DNA of 64,000 nucleotides from JAXHMM01 sp964528445. Lineage in GTDB: Bacteria; Bacteroidota; Rhodothermia; Balneolales; Balneolaceae. The notes beneath the pieces are model-generated. The model searched no databases. It saw only the letters and a program-made list of their open reading frames with translations, and had not been told where the DNA came from. A program made the position numbers and the translations under genes. The stretch spans positions 1 through 64,000 of the forward strand of contig CAZGSL010000009.1 of NCBI GenBank assembly GCA_964528445.1, in the 5' to 3' direction. Of this stretch, positions 1-9,658 are shown piece by piece. Position 1 is the first letter of the stretch. Each line of letters begins with the position of its first letter.

Positions 1-1
1 C

Positions 2-1588
2 CAGAACGACATCCTCAAGGAGTTCATGGTCCGGAACACCTACATCTATCCCCCCGATCCCTCCATGCGCATCATCGGGGATATTTTCGAGTACACCTCC
101 CGCCACATGCCCAAATTCAACTCCATCAGCATCAGCGGCTACCACATGCAGGAGGCCGGCGCGACATGCGACCTGGAGCTGGCCTACACCTTGGCGGACG
201 GACTGGAGTACTTGCGGACCGGCATCGAGGCGGGACTGGACATCGACGAATTCGCCCCGAGAATCTCCTTCTTCTGGGCTATCGGCATGAACCACTTCAT
301 GGAGATCGCAAAGATGCGGGCCGCCCGGATGCTCTGGGCAAAACTGGTCAAGCGCTTTGATCCGCAGAATCCCAAATCGATGTCCCTGCGCACCCACTGC
401 CAGACCTCAGGCTGGAGTCTGACCGAGCAGGATCCCTTCAACAACGTGGCCCGCACCACCATCGAGGCGATGGCGGCGGCACTGGGACACACCCAGTCGC
501 TTCACACCAACGCGCTTGACGAGGCGATCGCGCTTCCCTCGGAATTTTCCGCGCGCGTAGCACGCAACACCCAGATCTACATGCAGGAGGAGACCGGCAT
601 TACCGAGGCGGTGGATCCGTGGGCCGGGTCCTACTACGTGGAGTACCTGACCGACCGCATCGCCCGAAGAGCCTGGAGTCACATCGAGGAGGTGGAGGAG
701 CTGGGCGGCATGGCACAGGCCATCAAGGAGGGCCTGCCCAAAATGCGCATCGAGGAAGCCGCCGCCCGCAAGCAGGCACGCATCGACAGCGGAAAAGAGA
801 CCATCGTCGGAGTCAACAAATACACGCTTGACAAAGAAGACCCGATTGACATTCTTGAAGTCGACAACAGCAGGGTTCGCCGGGACCAGGTCCGGCGCCT
901 GGAGGAGCTGAAAGAGGAACGGCACGACCGGGAAGTGAAAGAGTCGCTCGACGCGCTGCGCCAGGTGGCCGAAACCGGGGAGGGCAACCTGCTCGAGGCG
1001 GCGGTGGACGCCGCCCGCAGGCGGGCCACGCTCGGCGAAATATCGGACGCCATGGCGGACGTATTCGGACGTTACAAGGCCTCCATCCACTCCATAACCG
1101 GCGTATATTCCTCGGAAATGAGCGAAAACGAACATTTTGAAAAAGCGCGGGAGGCGGCCGACCGCTTCGCGGAACTGGACGGGCGGCGCCCCCGGATCAT
1201 GGTGGCCAAAATGGGACAGGACGGCCACGACCGCGGTGCCAAGGTGATATCCACGGGCTTCGCAGACCTTGGATTTGACGTGGACATCGGCCCCCTTTTC
1301 CAGACCCCGGAGGAGGCGGCCCGCCAGGCGGTCGAGAACGACGTTCATATCCTGGGGGTCTCCAGTCTGGCCGGGGGACACAAAACGCTGGTGCCGGACG
1401 TGATGGAAGAACTGAAAAAGCAGGGGCGGGAGGAGATCCTGGTCATCGTGGGCGGTGTTATCCCCCGGCAGGATTACGATTTTCTCTACGAGAAGGGAGT
1501 CGCGGGAATTTTCGGACCGGGAACCGCGATACCGAAAGCCGCCCGTGAAATTCTGGACATTCTGATCGAAAGGGAGAGCGATGGATGA
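2..1588 (+). CDS. mutB: Methylmalonyl-CoA mutase, catalytic subunit (5' end cut by window)
   Basis: Adenosylcobalamin-dependent isomerase interconverting methylmalonyl-CoA and succinyl-CoA in propionate metabolism. The reading frame is open to the left edge, so the first ATG at 26 is internal; the residues before it (QNDILKEF) match the mutase core. The visible 528 residues hold the end of the substrate-binding barrel and a C-terminal B12 domain with the cobalt-ligand motif GQDGHDRG (His near residue 409 of the visible part) and the GG of VIVGGVIP. It overlaps meaB by 8 bases, so the two are co-translated. The small subunit, if separate, lies upstream of the window. Family assignment is firm; choice of symbol is conventional. 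Confidence 0.95.
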   Translation, partial: QNDILKEFMVRNTYIYPPDPSMRIIGDIFEYTSRHMPKFNSISISGYHMQEAGATCDLELAYTLADGLEYLRTGIEAGLDIDEFAPRISFFWAIGMNHFMEIAKMRAARMLWAKLVKRFDPQNPKSMSLRTHCQTSGWSLTEQDPFNNVARTTIEAMAAALGHTQSLHTNALDEAIALPSEFSARVARNTQIYMQEETGITEAVDPWAGSYYVEYLTDRIARRAWSHIEEVEELGGMAQAIKEGLPKMRIEEAAARKQARIDSGKETIVGVNKYTLDKEDPIDILEVDNSRVRRDQVRRLEELKEERHDREVKESLDALRQVAETGEGNLLEAAVDAARRRATLGEISDAMADVFGRYKASIHSITGVYSSEMSENEHFEKAREAADRFAELDGRRPRIMVAKMGQDGHDRGAKVISTGFADLGFDVDIGPLFQTPEEAARQAVENDVHILGVSSLAGGHKTLVPDVMEELKKQGREEILVIVGGVIPRQDYDFLYEKGVAGIFGPGTAIPKAAREILDILIERESDG

Positions 1589-2645
1589 ACCGTCTCCATC
1601 CGAAAAGGGCCAGGCCGGCTCCTCCATCAATCCCGATTACCGGGAAAAGATGGGGAAAAAGGGGGAACCTCTCCCGCCGGAAAAGTACGTGGAGGGTATT
1701 ATCGAGGGAGACCGCGCCCTGCTGAGCCGCGCCATTACCCTGGTGGAGAGCACCCGCCCGGAAGACCGTGAGGCCGGCCAGGAGATTATCGAAGCGTGCC
1801 TGCCGCACGCGGGAAACTCCGTGCGGGTGGGCATAACCGGCGTCCCGGGCGTCGGGAAAAGCACCTTTATCGAAGCCCTGGGCAATCACATCATCGACAA
1901 AGGCAGATCACTGGCGGTCCTGGCAATCGATCCCAGTAGTACCCGGTCGCGGGGGAGTATCCTGGGCGACAAAACCCGCATGGAATCCCTTGCCAAAAAC
2001 GCCTCCGCCTACGTCCGCCCCTCGCCGACCGGAGGTTCCCTGGGGGGCGTGGCGAGAAAAACGCGGGAGACGATCTTCCTCTGCGAGGCCGCGGGGTTTG
2101 ACACGGTGTTTATCGAAACGGTAGGGGTGGGCCAGTCGGAAACGGCCGTGCACTCCATGGTGGATTTCTTTTTGCTGCTCATGCTGGCGGGAGCCGGCGA
2201 CGAGCTGCAGGGGATCAAAAGGGGGATCATGGAGATGGCGGATCTCCTGGCGATCAACAAAATCGACAGTGCCCCTGGCAAGAGCGTGAACCGCAGCGTC
2301 CGGGAGTACAGGAACGCCCTGCATCTCTACCCCGAACCCGAATCGGGATGGTCGCCAAAGGTCACCACCTGCTCCGCACTCGAACAGACCGGCATCGATG
2401 AGATATGGGAATCGGTGGAGGAGTACCTGGAACTTACCCGGGGGAACGGCTGGTTTGAAAGGAATCGAAACCGGCAGTCCCGCTACTGGATGACCGAAAC
2501 CATACGCGCGCGCCTCTTGGATGATTTTTATGAAAACCCAGACGTGAGGGAAAAGTACGAGGAGATTGAAAAAGCGGTCCTGAACGGTGAGATGAGTTCC
2601 TTTCGGGCCGCGGCCCTGCTGCTGGAATACTATTCCGGCCGCTAG
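1581..2645 (+). CDS. meaB: Methylmalonyl-CoA mutase-associated GTPase MeaB
   Basis: G3E-family P-loop GTPase that guards methylmalonyl-CoA mutase, gating cofactor loading and removal of damaged cobalamin. The 354-residue protein has a Walker A motif GVPGVGKST near residue 85, a DPSSTRSRGSILGDKTRM switch region, ETVGVGQSE and the base-specificity motif NKID. The start codon lies inside the last codons of the mutase gene (8-base overlap), which fits a chaperone made together with its client. A convergent gene (cdaA) ends 55 bases downstream, and no convincing terminator is visible between them. Confidence 0.95.
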   Translation: MDEPSPSEKGQAGSSINPDYREKMGKKGEPLPPEKYVEGIIEGDRALLSRAITLVESTRPEDREAGQEIIEACLPHAGNSVRVGITGVPGVGKSTFIEALGNHIIDKGRSLAVLAIDPSSTRSRGSILGDKTRMESLAKNASAYVRPSPTGGSLGGVARKTRETIFLCEAAGFDTVFIETVGVGQSETAVHSMVDFFLLLMLAGAGDELQGIKRGIMEMADLLAINKIDSAPGKSVNRSVREYRNALHLYPEPESGWSPKVTTCSALEQTGIDEIWESVEEYLELTRGNGWFERNRNRQSRYWMTETIRARLLDDFYENPDVREKYEEIEKAVLNGEMSSFRAAALLLEYYSGR

Positions 2646-2700
2646 GTCGCCCGCATTTCCCCACGTCCACCCGGGCGTGACCGGCCGAAGGGTCAGGGGA

Positions 2701-3519
2701 CTATCCCAGGTTGAGCTCGGACTGGGAGGGAGTGAAAGCCACCTCCTCGTCATCCATTTTACCCTCGCCGAGCGCCTCGTTCATTTCCGACCGGAGTTTC
2801 TGAATGGTGAGTCCGCTGGTCAGTGCGCCGTTTCGCGCGATGGATATGCGGCCGGTCTCTTCGGAAATGACGACTACAAAAACGTTGTTCGTCTCCGTAA
2901 TCCCCACCGCTGCCCGGTGACGGGTACCGAACACCGACGAAATATTGGGATTCTGGGAAATAGGCAGGTAACAGCTGGCCGCGACGATCCGACTGTTCCG
3001 GATGACCACCGCGCCGTCGTGAAGGGGCGTATTTTTATTGAATATGGTCTGCAGAAGTTCGCTGTTAACCGTCGCGTCCAGCTTGACACCCACATCCACC
3101 AGGTCCTGCAGGGTGGAAGTTCGGGCAAATACGATAAGCGCGCCGGTCTTAGTATGGGACATGGCGCGGGCGGCGTCAATCACCTCGTCGATCACCGTCT
3201 CTGAATTGGTACGAACAAAAAACCGGTCCAGGTTGGTGTTCTGACCCAGGCTGTAGAGCAGCTTCCGGATTTCAGGCTGGAAGATGATAAAGACCGCCAG
3301 CACACCGACGTCCAGTATGCGCCTCAGGATAAAGTTAATGGTAGAGAGGCCGAGCGCGCTTACCAGCGCGTTGATGATAATGATGAACACCAGTCCGACC
3401 GCCGCCTGAATCGCGAAAGTTCCCCGGATCCACCGGTACAGGTAATAGAGTACCAGTGCGATAATAAAGACTTCCACGAAGTCTTTAATGCCAAACTCCA
3501 GGAATCCTATGGGAATCAA
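2701..3519 (-). CDS. cdaA: Diadenylate cyclase CdaA
   Basis: Membrane-bound enzyme making the second messenger c-di-AMP from two ATP. Three hydrophobic segments fill residues 1-90 and are followed by the DisA_N cyclase domain. Its two catalytic signatures are visible: DGA at 168-170 (in LHDGAVVI) and RHR at 200-202 (in GTRHRAA). The best start is TTG at 3519; the upstream ATGs are in another frame and no in-frame ATG precedes the first membrane helix. It lies 92 bases after folP on the same strand, a common neighbourhood in Bacteroidota. No c-di-AMP phosphodiesterase of the GdpP type is seen here. Confidence 0.93.
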   Translation of the reverse strand: MIPIGFLEFGIKDFVEVFIIALVLYYLYRWIRGTFAIQAAVGLVFIIIINALVSALGLSTINFILRRILDVGVLAVFIIFQPEIRKLLYSLGQNTNLDRFFVRTNSETVIDEVIDAARAMSHTKTGALIVFARTSTLQDLVDVGVKLDATVNSELLQTIFNKNTPLHDGAVVIRNSRIVAASCYLPISQNPNISSVFGTRHRAAVGITETNNVFVVVISEETGRISIARNGALTSGLTIQKLRSEMNEALGEGKMDDEEVAFTPSQSELNLG

Positions 3520-3611
3520 GAGCGGGTCATATCTAAGGGTTCATGATTGAATGGATGATTGCCAGGCCAGGGCCGGGGAACGGTCCAACACGGGCATCCC
3601 TCCGGCGGAAG

Positions 3612-4469
3612 TTAAAAACCGCGCAGTGCATTGAATACCTCGACCGTGTCCTTTGCCTGCCGCACATCGTGCACGCGTAGAATTTTCGCTCCCCTTGTCA
3701 TCGCGTGGTAGTGAGCAGCCAGCGTCCCGGCCAGCCGCTGGTCGGTTTCCCTTCCCTCCAGCAAACGGTCAAACATCGATTTCCGCGAGGCCCCCACCAT
3801 TAATGGATAGCCTAAATCCGTGAAATTGTCAAGTTTAGCCAGAATTTCGAGGTTATGGCGGAGGGTTTTTCCAAATCCGATGCCGGGATCCAGTATGATG
3901 TTTTCCAACCCTCTCTCCGAGGCTATCTTCACCTGTCGCCTGAAGAAATCCCGGATATCTCCCGTAACATCCTCGTAGCGCGGGTTCTCCTGCATGGTTT
4001 CGGGATCTCCCTGCGAGTGCATGATAACGAGGGCAGCCCCGTACTCGACGCACAAATCCGCCAGTCGCGGTTCGCGCCGCAGTCCGCTTACGTCGTTTAC
4101 AATATGGACGCCCGCCGCCAGTGCTTCGGACGCCACCCGGTATTTGGTAGTGTCAACGGAAAAGAGAAGTTCCGGAAAACGGGAGACGGCTTCGACCAGG
4201 ACGGGCATGACGCGATCTATCTCCTGCTCCACCGTAACCGGTTTCGCGCCCGGCCGGGTGGATTCGCCGCCCACGTCCACAATATCTGCTCCCTCCGCCG
4301 CCATCTCCCCGATACGGGACAGCGCGTCCGGCAGGGTATTGAAGTTCCCCCCGTCGGAAAAAGAGTCGGGCGTAACGTTCAGAATGCCCATCACCACCGG
4401 CGAGGTCAGGTCCACTGCCCTGTCTCGGACAGAGAGGGATACCGGGGCCGTTTGGGCGTCATCAGTCAA
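3612..4469 (-). CDS. folP: Dihydropteroate synthase
   Basis: Joins p-aminobenzoate to dihydropterin pyrophosphate in folate synthesis; cytoplasmic TIM barrel. The 285-residue protein shows the pterin-binding signature MGILNVTPDSFSDGG near residues 28-42, VDVGGESTRPGA, the SVDTTK loop, DPGIGFGKT and a closing RVHDV. The start is TTG at 4469, six bases after the fdxA stop; the next ATG falls inside the signature and is too late. It sits between fdxA and cdaA and is probably co-transcribed with both. Confidence 0.95.
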   Translation of the reverse strand: MTDDAQTAPVSLSVRDRAVDLTSPVVMGILNVTPDSFSDGGNFNTLPDALSRIGEMAAEGADIVDVGGESTRPGAKPVTVEQEIDRVMPVLVEAVSRFPELLFSVDTTKYRVASEALAAGVHIVNDVSGLRREPRLADLCVEYGAALVIMHSQGDPETMQENPRYEDVTGDIRDFFRRQVKIASERGLENIILDPGIGFGKTLRHNLEILAKLDNFTDLGYPLMVGASRKSMFDRLLEGRETDQRLAGTLAAHYHAMTRGAKILRVHDVRQAKDTVEVFNALRGF

Positions 4470-4475
4470 GGCAGT

Positions 4476-4814
4476 CTATTCCCAATCCTCCTGCAGGTAT
4501 TCCCGTTTATCGGTAACCTCCGCCCACTCATCGGCATCGGGGCGGTCTTCCTGGGTCTCATTAATAACCCGGTCCGCCCACTTCTCAGCGAGCCGTTCGT
4601 TCAATTCTATATAGTGCTCCCATTCCATGGGCACCTCATCGTCGGGATAAATCGCCTCCACCGGACACTCCGCCACACAGGCATCGCAGTCGATACACTC
4701 CAGGGGATCAATGGTAAGAAAGTTGGGTCCCTCACGGAAGGCATCCACCGGGCACACGGCCGCGCAGTTGGTATACTTGCAATTAATGCACGGTTCGGTA
4801 ACAATATAGGCCAT
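4476..4814 (-). CDS. fdxA: 7Fe ferredoxin (3Fe-4S/4Fe-4S), FdxA type
   Basis: Small electron carrier. The cysteine spacing CxxCxxxxCxxxCP at residues 9-22, with a second CxxCxxCxxxCP near residues 39-50, is that of Azotobacter-type 7Fe ferredoxin rather than a plain 2[4Fe-4S] protein. A 40-residue acidic tail follows the clusters, including a helix (YIELNERLAEKW) typical of FdxA. It is the first gene of the fdxA-folP-cdaA run. The partner enzyme cannot be told from context. A weak promoter-like TTG-N22-TATTTAG lies upstream. Confidence 0.93.
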   Translation of the reverse strand: MAYIVTEPCINCKYTNCAAVCPVDAFREGPNFLTIDPLECIDCDACVAECPVEAIYPDDEVPMEWEHYIELNERLAEKWADRVINETQEDRPDADEWAEVTDKREYLQEDWE

Positions 4815-4893
4815 TAGTATTCAGTCTGCTTGGCGTTGGAAAGTCGCACTAAATATCTCGGCTTCACACCTTATATGCAATAATTTCTCCCTC

Positions 4894-6126
4894 CTATCGG
4901 CCGTCCCGCAACATGAAGCGAACACTGTCGATCCTGCCGGCGTTCGGTGCGGGACGGGTTCCCAGCAGGGCGTTCATTAGTTCGTACAGGTGAATGCTCC
5001 GGAAGGGGGCAACCAGGGTATCCGTCTTGAAGGAGGGACCGGCAGCCAGGAATATTCCCTGCATCGACTTTAGACCGTTGTCGTAACCGTGCGTGGCCGA
5101 GGGAAGGGACTCCAGGAAGCGCTCCCTGGAGCCGCTGTCCACTACCGTGTATCCGGGGTCGGCTACCAGCACCAGGTCAAACACCCTGCGGTGGTCGCCG
5201 AACCGGTAGCGCTCCGGGAACTCGCTTTTACGATACACCCGAAAGTTCTCCTCCTGCTCCTTCAGCCGGTCGTAGAGGTCCCCGGCAGCACCCTCCACCG
5301 GTTGAATCAGCGTTACCGGATCCAGGACGATCCGCTCCACCCGATCCATTTCTATCATCGCATCCAGGTCGATCAGCCGGTCGGCCGACTGCCCGAGCAT
5401 CCCGTGGTCCGATACCACCATAAGGTTGAGGCTCTCGGAGAGCCCCTCCTCTTCCAGGCGGTCCGAGAGGTATCCCAGGAGACGGTCGGCCGACCGAATG
5501 GCGCCGTCGAGCGTATCGGACTCGATACCGTATCGGTGGGCCGCGGCATCCACGTGCTCAAAATAGAGGGTGGCCAGGTTCACCGCCCGATCCTCCGGCC
5601 GGGAGAGCCATTTCACCACGGTGTCTATGCGCGCCCGGTACTCCATCGAGGAGTCATATCTTTTCCAGTAGGTGGGGTGCATCTGCTGGATATCCGCCTC
5701 GGATCCCACCCAGAACATGGTGCCCGCCCTGCCTCCCTGTCGGATCACCGTATTCCAGATGGGCTCCCCGCCGTACCATTTGCCGTCCTCCACGGCCTGT
5801 CGGTCGGACGGGCCGTACCACTCATCGAATTCAGGATCGTACATCGTATTGCCCACGATGCCGGACTGCTCCGGGTAGAGTCCCGTAACGATGGCGTAGT
5901 GGCTGGGAAACGTCTTGGTGGGAAAAACCGGTATCAGCCCCTCCGCACGAACGCCGGCGGCGGCAAGGGAATCAAAATGAGGTGTGGGCACCCGCTCCGC
6001 GAAGTCGTGCCGGAATCCGTCGAAGGAGACCAGCAGCAACTTGGGGGGATCGGACTCCGGGGAGGAATCCGTACAGGATCCCACCAGCAGAAGCAGGACA
6101 AGGAGCGTCAGGGAGTGTCTGATCAT
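4894..6126 (-). CDS. Alkaline phosphatase family / ENPP-like phosphodiesterase lipoprotein
   Basis: Exported metal-dependent phosphodiesterase or nucleotide pyrophosphatase of the alkaline phosphatase superfamily. The N-terminus is a lipoprotein signal ending in LLLLVGSC. Metal- and substrate-site motifs follow in family order: SFDGFR near 34, the nucleophile segment FPTKTFPSHY near 68 (Thr is the expected nucleophile), DAAAHRYG near 193, VSDHGM near 239 and a late THGYDN. The substrate is unknown; ENPP relatives cleave nucleotide or lysophospholipid diesters. It stands alone, downstream of the receptor terminator. Confidence 0.88.
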   Translation of the reverse strand: MIRHSLTLLVLLLLVGSCTDSSPESDPPKLLLVSFDGFRHDFAERVPTPHFDSLAAAGVRAEGLIPVFPTKTFPSHYAIVTGLYPEQSGIVGNTMYDPEFDEWYGPSDRQAVEDGKWYGGEPIWNTVIRQGGRAGTMFWVGSEADIQQMHPTYWKRYDSSMEYRARIDTVVKWLSRPEDRAVNLATLYFEHVDAAAHRYGIESDTLDGAIRSADRLLGYLSDRLEEEGLSESLNLMVVSDHGMLGQSADRLIDLDAMIEMDRVERIVLDPVTLIQPVEGAAGDLYDRLKEQEENFRVYRKSEFPERYRFGDHRRVFDLVLVADPGYTVVDSGSRERFLESLPSATHGYDNGLKSMQGIFLAAGPSFKTDTLVAPFRSIHLYELMNALLGTRPAPNAGRIDSVRFMLRDGR

Positions 6127-6210
6127 GACAGAGATTTCTTCGTTTGACCGGAATTTTGAATGTAATCAATCGGCCGATGTTTTATCAATGCCGGGATGGA
6201 GGGCAACCAT

Positions 6211-6262
6211 AAAAAAAGGGCGATTCCCCCGCCGCCGCTGCGGCGGCCGGGTTGAATCGCCC
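6211..6262 (-). terminator. Rho-independent terminator of the TonB-dependent receptor gene
   Basis: On the minus strand a 9-base stem (GGGCGATTC pairing with GAATCGCCC) encloses a GC-rich loop with further CCGCC/GGCGG pairing, and a run of seven T follows at once. It lies 24 bases past the receptor stop codon. Confidence 0.85.
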
Positions 6263-6285
6263 GAAAATCGTCCGTCTGCCGTTGT

Positions 6286-9200
6286 CTAGAACGAGTAACG
6301 GATTCCCACCTGCAACTGCCAGCGGGAAGCGAGATCGTTGATGCTGTAGAGCTGATCGTCGGTGACGTTTGCCGGATCGAAATTCATGATCGGCTTGCCG
6401 ATATCGCCGGAATCCAGGTTGTACTGGGGATTGGCGGCGATATAATCCTGGTCGACGTATCCCTGGAAGGCAAGCAGCTGGTAATTGTTGAATCCGTTGA
6501 TAGATTCAACCGTTCCCCAGTCGCTGTTCAGGAAATTAAGCGCGTTGAACAGGCTGGCGGTAATCTCCACTCGCTGTCCCCCGAACGTCTGAATTTCCTG
6601 GTTGACCCGCAGATCCAGGAAGCTCGACCACGGCTCCCGGGCCGTTCCACGCTCCACCTGGTCTCCCCGGTAGTCGTCCAGGGAGGGATGGTCGGAGATG
6701 AAGGAATCGAACGCATTCCAGTTGTCGCTCGTCAGGACGATATCGTCTTCCGTGGCGGGCACGTAGACCAGATCGTTGTCGAACCGTCCGTCCCCGTTCG
6801 CATCGCCTGAATAAATCCAGCTGAAGGGAGTTCCGGCACGGCCGTCGTAAATCACCGAGAAGGTGGTGGCGAACCGGTCGCCCCAGTCGAAACGGTAGGA
6901 GAGCTGGCTGAGAATCCGGTGGCGGCGCTCGAAATCAGCCGTCCCCTGCTGGGGATCGTTGACCTCTACGTTCTCATTGAACTGCCAGTTGGAGATGGCC
7001 CGGCTCGAAGTACCGTTGTTTATGGTCTCGGCCCTGTTGTAGGTATAGGCGAGGCGGGCCCTCAGGCCGTTATCCCACTGCTTCTGCAGCTCGCCCGTGA
7101 CGCTGAACTGGTACCCCTGGTCGGTATTGTCAAGCACGATGGCGTTCGTGAAGTTTTCCTCGTCCCATCGCTCCGGAAATCCGGAAGTGTTCCCGAAGAA
7201 AGAGTTGAAAACGATGTCCCCGTAAATGGGGCGGCCGTAAGCCGATATGTCCACCGGCTTCAGGTTGATGTTCCGGAAGGTCACCTCGTTGAGCATCTTG
7301 GTATAGATTCCCTCGAGGGTTCCGGTCAGCCCGTCCGCGAATTCGTGGTCGACCGCCAGGTTGACCTTGAGCGACTGCGGGTATTTGAAATCCTCCTCGA
7401 TCAGATTGACCTCCGTCGTGTTGATTCCCTCCAGGGAGGAGCCGGGATCCAGCGGACTGGGCTGGTTGTCGGGATCGGGGACAAACCGGAAGTCCTGTGG
7501 CAGGTCTCCTCCGAACAGTGCCAGGCGACCGTAGTCGGCGCCCGTGTTGCTGTACTGGTTGGAGATCCAGACGAAGGGTGGATTGCCCGAAAAGATTCCG
7601 ACACCGCCCCGAAGCTGGGTCGTGCGTTCGCCGCCGCTGGCATCCAGGTTGAATCCGAACCGCGGCGACCAGAGTACGTTGCCGCTGGCCACCCGCGAGG
7701 TGGAATAGCCGGGGAACGACTGTTCCACCTGGGGATTGTCGGTCGGCTCGTCCGGGAGTATGGGGATATCCGCCCGGAGCCCGAACGAGAGGTTCAGCCG
7801 GTCGCTGACCGTCCATTCGTCCTGTGCGTAGAAGCCCAGCTGGATGCCCGTGAAGTTGGCGGTTCGGTTGCCGCCCGGCAGCAGGTAGCTGTACTGGTAG
7901 CCGAAGGGATCCCCGTTCCTGAAATCTTCGATGCTGCGGAACTCGTAGGTTCCGAAATCATCCTGCACGAACAGATTGTCGAAGGTGAAAATCTGGTTGC
8001 TGGTTCCCAGCGTTAATTCGTGGTTGCCCAGGATATAGGTGAAATTGTCGGTAATCTCGATCAGGTCCTGGTCCAGCCCGTTTGCCTGGGAGAACCGATC
8101 AATACCCATGAATATGCTGGCGAAATCCCCCTGTCCGTCCGGCAGGCTGATCTCCACCTCGGGAAAAGGCTGGGCCACCACGTCGCGGGAATCGCGAATC
8201 CGGGTGTAAACCACGCGCGCCTCGTTGAACGTATTGGCGCCGAGGGTGCTCTCCAGCTTAGCCACGTAGGAAGTCTGCTGGCTGTTGAAGTTGTACTGCC
8301 GGTTGCTGAAGCTGTACTCGTCGGATCCCCGGAAGATGCCCTCGTTGTCAATCGCGTCGACGTAGTTGAACCGGAATGAAAACTTGTTCTGATCGTTGAT
8401 GTTCCAGTCCAGTTTCGCCAGCAGCTTGTCGTTGTCCTGCGACTGGGTGAGCGGTGAACCGTATCCGCCCGGGTCGTAGCCGTATTGATTCATGGCGATC
8501 TCGCGGATCTCGTTAAAGGGTCCGGCCCCGAGTGCAAATTCGTTGGTGGCCCCGCTTCCGGCTATCCCTGTGGTGATGGGGCTCGACTGGCGGCGGAACT
8601 CCCCGTTCACAAAGAAGAAGAGCTCGTCCTCTATAATAGGACCGCCCACGCTTAGCCCCAGGTACGTCTCGTCAAAGGAGGGGAAATCCGAGGAAGTCAG
8701 GGTCTCTCCGTCCCGCTCAAAATCGTAGTTGCCTACAAAGGATTCGTTGCGGAGCTGGTAATAGGCCGAACCGGTGTAGGTGTTGGTGCCGCTTTTGGTA
8801 ATCGCGTTCACCTGTCCCCCGGTAAACCCGTTGTTGGTCACGTCGTAGGGAGCAATGTCCACGTTGAATTCCTGGATGGCGTCAATGCTGATAGGTGAGG
8901 AAACGCCGGCCTGACTGCCGGGAACACCCTCGCCCAGTCCGAAAACATCGTTCAGGGTGGCGCCGTCAACCAGAATATTGTTGTAACGATCGTTCGCGCC
9001 CCCGAAACTCAAACCGCTGGAAACCTGGGGATTGAGCCTGACAAAATTCTGCAGGGAGCGGGAGATGGTCGGGGTCGATTCAATCTCAGCACGGGAGATA
9101 TTGGTACTCGCCCCGGTGCGGTCGGCATTGAATATCGGATCGACCTCCGCGGTGACCGATATCTGGTCCAGCGAAAGCGTTCCCTCTTCAAGCTGGAAAT

Positions 9201-9510
9201 TCAGCTCGACGGTTTCGTTTAGCTCGATATGGGCAATTTCTTTCCGCTGCGGATTGTATCCGACAAACGTGACCCGTACTTCGTAGGGACCGCCCACCCG
9301 GACATTCTTGATGGTATACCGGCCGTTCTCGCGGCTGGAGGCCCCGAAACGGGAGCCGGTCGGTTCGTGAACGGCCACCACGTTCGCGCCGGGCAGCGGT
9401 TCGCCGTCGGCATCGGTGATGAGTCCTTCAATGGTGCCGGATGTGGTTCCCTGGGAGAACGCCAGCGCCGGCAGCAGAAGGGCAGCCAGCAGGATGAGAT
9501 AACGTTTCAT
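6286..9510 (-). CDS. TonB-dependent receptor with carboxypeptidase-like regulatory domain
   Basis: Outer-membrane active-transport barrel of 1074 residues. A cleavable signal (ending ALAFSQ) leads into a CarboxypepD_reg-like Ig domain (about 25-110, with DADGEPLPGANV), a plug domain (about 115-250, GGANDRYNNILVDGATLNDV) and a long beta-barrel ending in an aromatic residue (VGIRYSF), the usual BAM signal. It resembles Oar-type receptors, whose substrates are mostly unknown. No SusD partner is adjacent, so a polysaccharide-uptake locus is unlikely. It is monocistronic: promoter-like site near 9572 and a strong terminator at 6211. Confidence 0.93.
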   Translation of the reverse strand: MKRYLILLAALLLPALAFSQGTTSGTIEGLITDADGEPLPGANVVAVHEPTGSRFGASSRENGRYTIKNVRVGGPYEVRVTFVGYNPQRKEIAHIELNETVELNFQLEEGTLSLDQISVTAEVDPIFNADRTGASTNISRAEIESTPTISRSLQNFVRLNPQVSSGLSFGGANDRYNNILVDGATLNDVFGLGEGVPGSQAGVSSPISIDAIQEFNVDIAPYDVTNNGFTGGQVNAITKSGTNTYTGSAYYQLRNESFVGNYDFERDGETLTSSDFPSFDETYLGLSVGGPIIEDELFFFVNGEFRRQSSPITTGIAGSGATNEFALGAGPFNEIREIAMNQYGYDPGGYGSPLTQSQDNDKLLAKLDWNINDQNKFSFRFNYVDAIDNEGIFRGSDEYSFSNRQYNFNSQQTSYVAKLESTLGANTFNEARVVYTRIRDSRDVVAQPFPEVEISLPDGQGDFASIFMGIDRFSQANGLDQDLIEITDNFTYILGNHELTLGTSNQIFTFDNLFVQDDFGTYEFRSIEDFRNGDPFGYQYSYLLPGGNRTANFTGIQLGFYAQDEWTVSDRLNLSFGLRADIPILPDEPTDNPQVEQSFPGYSTSRVASGNVLWSPRFGFNLDASGGERTTQLRGGVGIFSGNPPFVWISNQYSNTGADYGRLALFGGDLPQDFRFVPDPDNQPSPLDPGSSLEGINTTEVNLIEEDFKYPQSLKVNLAVDHEFADGLTGTLEGIYTKMLNEVTFRNINLKPVDISAYGRPIYGDIVFNSFFGNTSGFPERWDEENFTNAIVLDNTDQGYQFSVTGELQKQWDNGLRARLAYTYNRAETINNGTSSRAISNWQFNENVEVNDPQQGTADFERRHRILSQLSYRFDWGDRFATTFSVIYDGRAGTPFSWIYSGDANGDGRFDNDLVYVPATEDDIVLTSDNWNAFDSFISDHPSLDDYRGDQVERGTAREPWSSFLDLRVNQEIQTFGGQRVEITASLFNALNFLNSDWGTVESINGFNNYQLLAFQGYVDQDYIAANPQYNLDSGDIGKPIMNFDPANVTDDQLYSINDLASRWQLQVGIRYSF

Positions 9511-9571
9511 GGTCTGTGAGGTCTGATCTTTGGGATTACGGTTAACGGGACATCGCCAACTTGATTCACGC

Positions 9572-9602
9572 CAAGATAATAAAATGAATACATTTAATAT
9601 AA
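9572..9602 (-). promoter_or_regulatory. Candidate promoter of the TonB-dependent receptor
   Basis: Minus-strand TTA-N21-TATCTTG, 62 bases before the receptor ATG. The -7 element is the same TATTATCTTGGC string found before the DUF349 gene (15461). Inferred from pattern only. Confidence 0.4.
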
Positions 9603-9658
9603 GGGAAGTCCGTTAAGTTTGTGTTAAATCACGGACCGAACCGGCGCCTGTCAGCTGT

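Noticed and set aside
407..1630. Long minus-strand open frame opposite the mutase gene
   Set aside because: It is antisense to a firmly identified gene, has no recognisable domain and reflects GC-rich codon bias.
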